Source: Pararhizobium sp. IMCC3301 (GTDB lineage: Bacteria; Pseudomonadota; Alphaproteobacteria; Rhizobiales; GCA-2746425). Taken from it: a stretch of 64,000 bases of DNA. Below, piece after piece: positions 62,115 to 64,000 of the stretch. Positions within the stretch are counted from its first letter, which is position 1. Every line of letters starts with the position of its first letter. The notes under the pieces are model-generated. The model saw only the letters and a program-made list of their open reading frames with translations, had not been told where the DNA came from and searched no databases. The DNA is taken from the NCBI RefSeq assembly GCF_030758315.1, contig NZ_CP132336.1, positions 682,001 to 746,000 on the forward strand. Direction: 5' to 3'. Both the position numbers and the translations under genes were made by a program.

Positions 62115-62360
62115 ATGGCACACGAGTCAATACTTTCCGAACTTCCGCGGCAGGATGCAAGGCGATGGTCGTCGGCCGTCCAGGACATGGCCGGACGGTA
62201 CCATGAATGGGCGCACCGGCGGGAGGTCTACCAGACAACTTTCCACGAATTGACGCACTGTTCAGATCGCGAACTCGCCGACATATCCATCGCTCGATGC
62301 GACATTCCGCGAATTGCCGCTGAAGCTGCACGGATGGCGTCCGGGGGACACTCGCGATGA
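62115..62360 (+). CDS. DUF1127-like small protein
   Basis: The 81-residue protein has the DUF1127 (YjiS-like) core near the C-terminus: FHELTHCSDRELADISIARC then DIPRIAAEAA. Such small, arginine-rich proteins are common in alphaproteobacteria; some are RNA-binding and act in phosphate or growth-phase control. The start at 62115 (MAHESILSEL) has AAGGAGCG. It overlaps the next gene by four bases. Confidence 0.72.
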   Translation: MAHESILSELPRQDARRWSSAVQDMAGRYHEWAHRREVYQTTFHELTHCSDRELADISIARCDIPRIAAEAARMASGGHSR

Positions 62361-62731
62361 CCAAAGCACATATAAATCCGCCCCGAGGCGATGGGTTTCA
62401 CCTCTTCGACGCTGCCCTCGTCGGACTGCGCGCAGTTGGCAGGACATGTCAGACGGTTCTGCAAGTAATGCAGAGCGCGAGAATGATGCAGGTCTTGAGT
62501 GGGTTTGGAGACAAACAACTCGCCGAGATCGGTATCGAACGCAGCGACATCCCAAACTATGCACAGCGATTGATGTCGAGCGGACAGGCAGGCGAGTGTG
62601 ACACCTCTCCAGGGACCGGGGACATCAGCCGGACCATAATCCTGATTGCGCCAGATGCAGCCATTGGGTCTGCCCAAACAATCCCGCCATCCGCGGGCGA
62701 CAAAGGAATGCCGGGGAATGCGTACCGCTGA
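62357..62731 (+). CDS. DUF1127-like protein with a long tail
   Basis: The 124-residue product has a DUF1127-like core VLSGFGDKQLAEIGIERSDI near residues 45-64, and then a poorly conserved tail of about 50 residues. It starts inside the stop of the first DUF1127 gene (ATGA). Two DUF1127 proteins in tandem suggest duplication and divergence. Its 3' end overlaps the GNAT gene by 14 bases. Confidence 0.62.
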   Translation: MTKAHINPPRGDGFHLFDAALVGLRAVGRTCQTVLQVMQSARMMQVLSGFGDKQLAEIGIERSDIPNYAQRLMSSGQAGECDTSPGTGDISRTIILIAPDAAIGSAQTIPPSAGDKGMPGNAYR

Positions 62732-63272
62732 CAGTCTCCCGGATTACCGCCCTTTCAGACGATCCGGAAAGGGTGTGATCTTCACTCACACCGATGGAAC
62801 CTCGGTCTTTGTTCGTGGACTGGGGCCTGCTGACATCCGTGCCTATGGCGCTCATCTGTTACGTTTGTCATCGGAAGACCGGCGTGCGCGATTTAACGCA
62901 ACCCTGACAGATTCAGGGATACAAAGACACGTCGACAGGTTGGGATGGAGCGAAACGCTGCTTTTCGGCGTCTATGTGGACGGAGTATTACGCGGAGCCG
63001 CGGAGTTTATTGAGATCCGGAAAAGTCGCGATTGCGAGATCGCACTGTCCGTCGAAACGGCCTACCAGCACCATGCCATTGGCAGAATATTGATGGCGAC
63101 GCTTCTGGTGTGCGGCTCGTTACTTGGACTTGAGAGGATGAAGTTGTATTTCCGTAACGACAATGTTCAGATGCGCAACCTGGCGCGTGAGTTTGGTGCC
63201 AGGATGACGCCTTCTCCAGATTTCGTCGAAGCGGAAATCACCACCTCCCGAACCGAGATTGTCACAGCATGA
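62718..63272 (+). CDS. GNAT-family N-acetyltransferase
   Basis: The 184-residue protein has the GNAT fold. The acetyl-CoA-binding region reads ALSVETAYQHHAIGRILMAT, in which the Q/R-x-x-G-x-G/A loop is present as YQHHAIGR. RLSSEDRRARFNATL near residue 50 resembles PA2578/Pat-like acetyltransferases. The ATG at 62718 (MRTADSLPDYRPF) follows GGGGA. Its acyl-acceptor is unknown. Confidence 0.78.
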   Translation: MRTADSLPDYRPFRRSGKGVIFTHTDGTSVFVRGLGPADIRAYGAHLLRLSSEDRRARFNATLTDSGIQRHVDRLGWSETLLFGVYVDGVLRGAAEFIEIRKSRDCEIALSVETAYQHHAIGRILMATLLVCGSLLGLERMKLYFRNDNVQMRNLAREFGARMTPSPDFVEAEITTSRTEIVTA

Positions 63273-63711
63273 CCGGTTCGCTTCTGCAGAAGGTCGCCGC
63301 ACCCGGCCCCTTCTGAGCAGATTTGTCTGACAGGTCCCATCCCGCTATCCGACTTAATATCCAGGTGCCTGGCAATATCCCGATCTCTTCTGGTGCACGC
63401 GCACCGAAATAAGCGCGACGGATTCAGGTCTCTTTCGTTCCCCCTTTTTTACGTCTTTGGAACAAGGTTACGTAAAGCCCAGATCCGTCGACTTCACAAT
63501 GTGTTACCGGCCTGCCTCGCGAACTGATGCAGGGGAAAAGCGAACGTCCCCGGACACTGTTTCGGCAGCTATTTTAGTGCGGCAATTTCAGCGCCGCTCA
63601 GCCCTGCTCAAGGCCGATATGTCGGCTCACTGCCACAGGGAGATCATCAAATAATTGACAATAAATTCCAATTGTGATAAACAATATTCCATATATGGAG
63701 GATTGAAGAAA
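63273..63711. other. Gene-free region before the last IclR gene
   Basis: No gene is seen in these 439 bases. The last 60 are AT-rich and hold a promoter-like TTGACA and the palindrome CCATATATGG (63689-63698), which overlaps the ribosome-binding site of the next gene. Confidence 0.5.
63655..63683 (+). promoter_or_regulatory. Possible sigma-70 promoter of the IclR gene
   Basis: TTGACA (63655-63660), a 17-base spacer and TAAACA (63678-63683) form a fair promoter pattern 29 bases before the iclR start. The AT-rich setting and the overlap with the ATTCCAATTGTG segment suggest an autoregulated promoter. Confidence 0.4.
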
Positions 63712-64000
63712 TTGACGTCCGTCCCGACTGAGAGAACTTTGCAGGTACTCGAATACCTGATGGCGGCTGGATCGCGCCCGGTCAAGCAAGTCGAGATTGC
63801 GCGCGATTGCGGGATCGCGCCGGCCACTTTGAACCGCATCGTTCAAGCACTGTCGGAGCGCGGTTATGTGTTCCGCACCAGCGAGAAATACTGTGTCCCC
63901 AATTTTCGGCTGGAGCGGACGGTTCCCATGTCCGAGCAGTATCGTGAGTTTCTCGAGCGGGAAATCACTTCTCTGGCCCACGACCTCGGCGTGTCTGCCG
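63712..64000 (+). CDS. IclR-family regulator (partial, runs off the right edge)
   Basis: The visible 96 residues begin with a TTG at 63712 (LTSVPTERTLQVLEYLMAAG) and include a winged helix with EIARDCGIAPATLNRIVQAL then SERGYVFRTSEKYCVPN, the IclR pattern. The GGAGG at 63697-63701 lies at the right distance from this codon, while the TTG three codons earlier is too close. Its target operon is outside the window. Confidence 0.75.
   Translation, partial: MTSVPTERTLQVLEYLMAAGSRPVKQVEIARDCGIAPATLNRIVQALSERGYVFRTSEKYCVPNFRLERTVPMSEQYREFLEREITSLAHDLGVSA

Noticed and set aside
61136-62206. A 356-residue plus-strand frame over the MATE 5' end
   Set aside because: It overlaps the certain MATE gene in antisense, has no motif and a basic shadow-like composition.
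1-64000. CRISPR arrays, rRNA genes, prophage modules or a toxin-antitoxin pair
   Set aside because: No regularly spaced repeats, rRNA sequence, phage structural genes or intact toxin-antitoxin pair were seen on reading both strands.

Overview
The window is chromosomal DNA of an alphaproteobacterium, most likely a marine or host-associated Hyphomicrobiales/Rhodobacterales-type heterotroph. The support is the anaerobic-ubiquinone genes ubiT/ubiD/ubiX, the dense ATGA-overlapping operons, the TTT, TRAP-TAXI and CUT1 importers, the DUF1127 and DUF1488 proteins, and a moderately high G+C content. The genus cannot be told from the sequence.

Layout. (1) 1-6.6 kb is core genome: ubiT (partial) divergent from ubiD-ubiX, a SWIM zinc-finger protein with a small partner, and guaA. 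(2) 6.7-13.5 kb is a minus-strand operon: tctC-tctB-tctA, a cytoplasmic sulfatase, an arylsulfotransferase-like protein and an IclR regulator. (3) 13.7-15.8 kb holds a MAPEG protein, metY with a possible structured leader, a strong terminator and tRNA-Ser(GCU). (4) 15.8-28.1 kb is a catabolic block bracketed by related insertion-sequence remnants. It carries a TRAP-TAXI importer with an aminotransferase and a broken BKACE gene, a divergent IclR regulator, and a seven-gene operon (DUF6282, HpcH aldolase, cupin, HIBADH-like dehydrogenase, flavin reductase, class I fumarase alpha and beta). (5) 28.2-44.4 kb is a very tightly coupled minus-strand operon. It encodes a TTT importer, two sulfatases, a LarA (nickel-pincer racemase) homologue, two enolase-superfamily enzymes, a split UxaA/SuyAB-type hydro-lyase, the complete LarB-LarC-LarE cofactor pathway and a TIM-barrel-like protein of unknown function, preceded by a LysR regulator. 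(6) 43.1-46.4 kb contains gene debris, including a decayed sulfatase, a DUF5681 fragment and an unrecognised gene with an internal stop. (7) 46.4-51.3 kb is an RND efflux pair with a divergent MarR/GbsR-type regulator. (8) 51.4-59.4 kb is a LysR regulator followed by a CUT1 ABC importer operon with a fourth sulfatase and a DUF4432 sugar-epimerase-like protein. (9) 59.5-64 kb holds a glyoxalase-type protein, a MATE exporter, two DUF1127-like small proteins, a GNAT enzyme and the start of another IclR regulator.

How it works together. The theme is uptake of small sulfated organic compounds and desulfation inside the cell: none of the four intact sulfatases has a signal peptide and each sits beside its own importer. 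The most unusual part is the 28-43 kb operon, which appears to make its own nickel-pincer cofactor for a LarA-type racemase/epimerase embedded among sulfatases and acid-sugar dehydratases. Two sets of matching palindromes suggest the control circuits: a 15-bp IclR-like site (TTCCGC-N3-GTGGAA) at three promoters between 13 and 28 kb, and a 17-bp LysR-like site at both promoters of the ABC-sulfatase locus.
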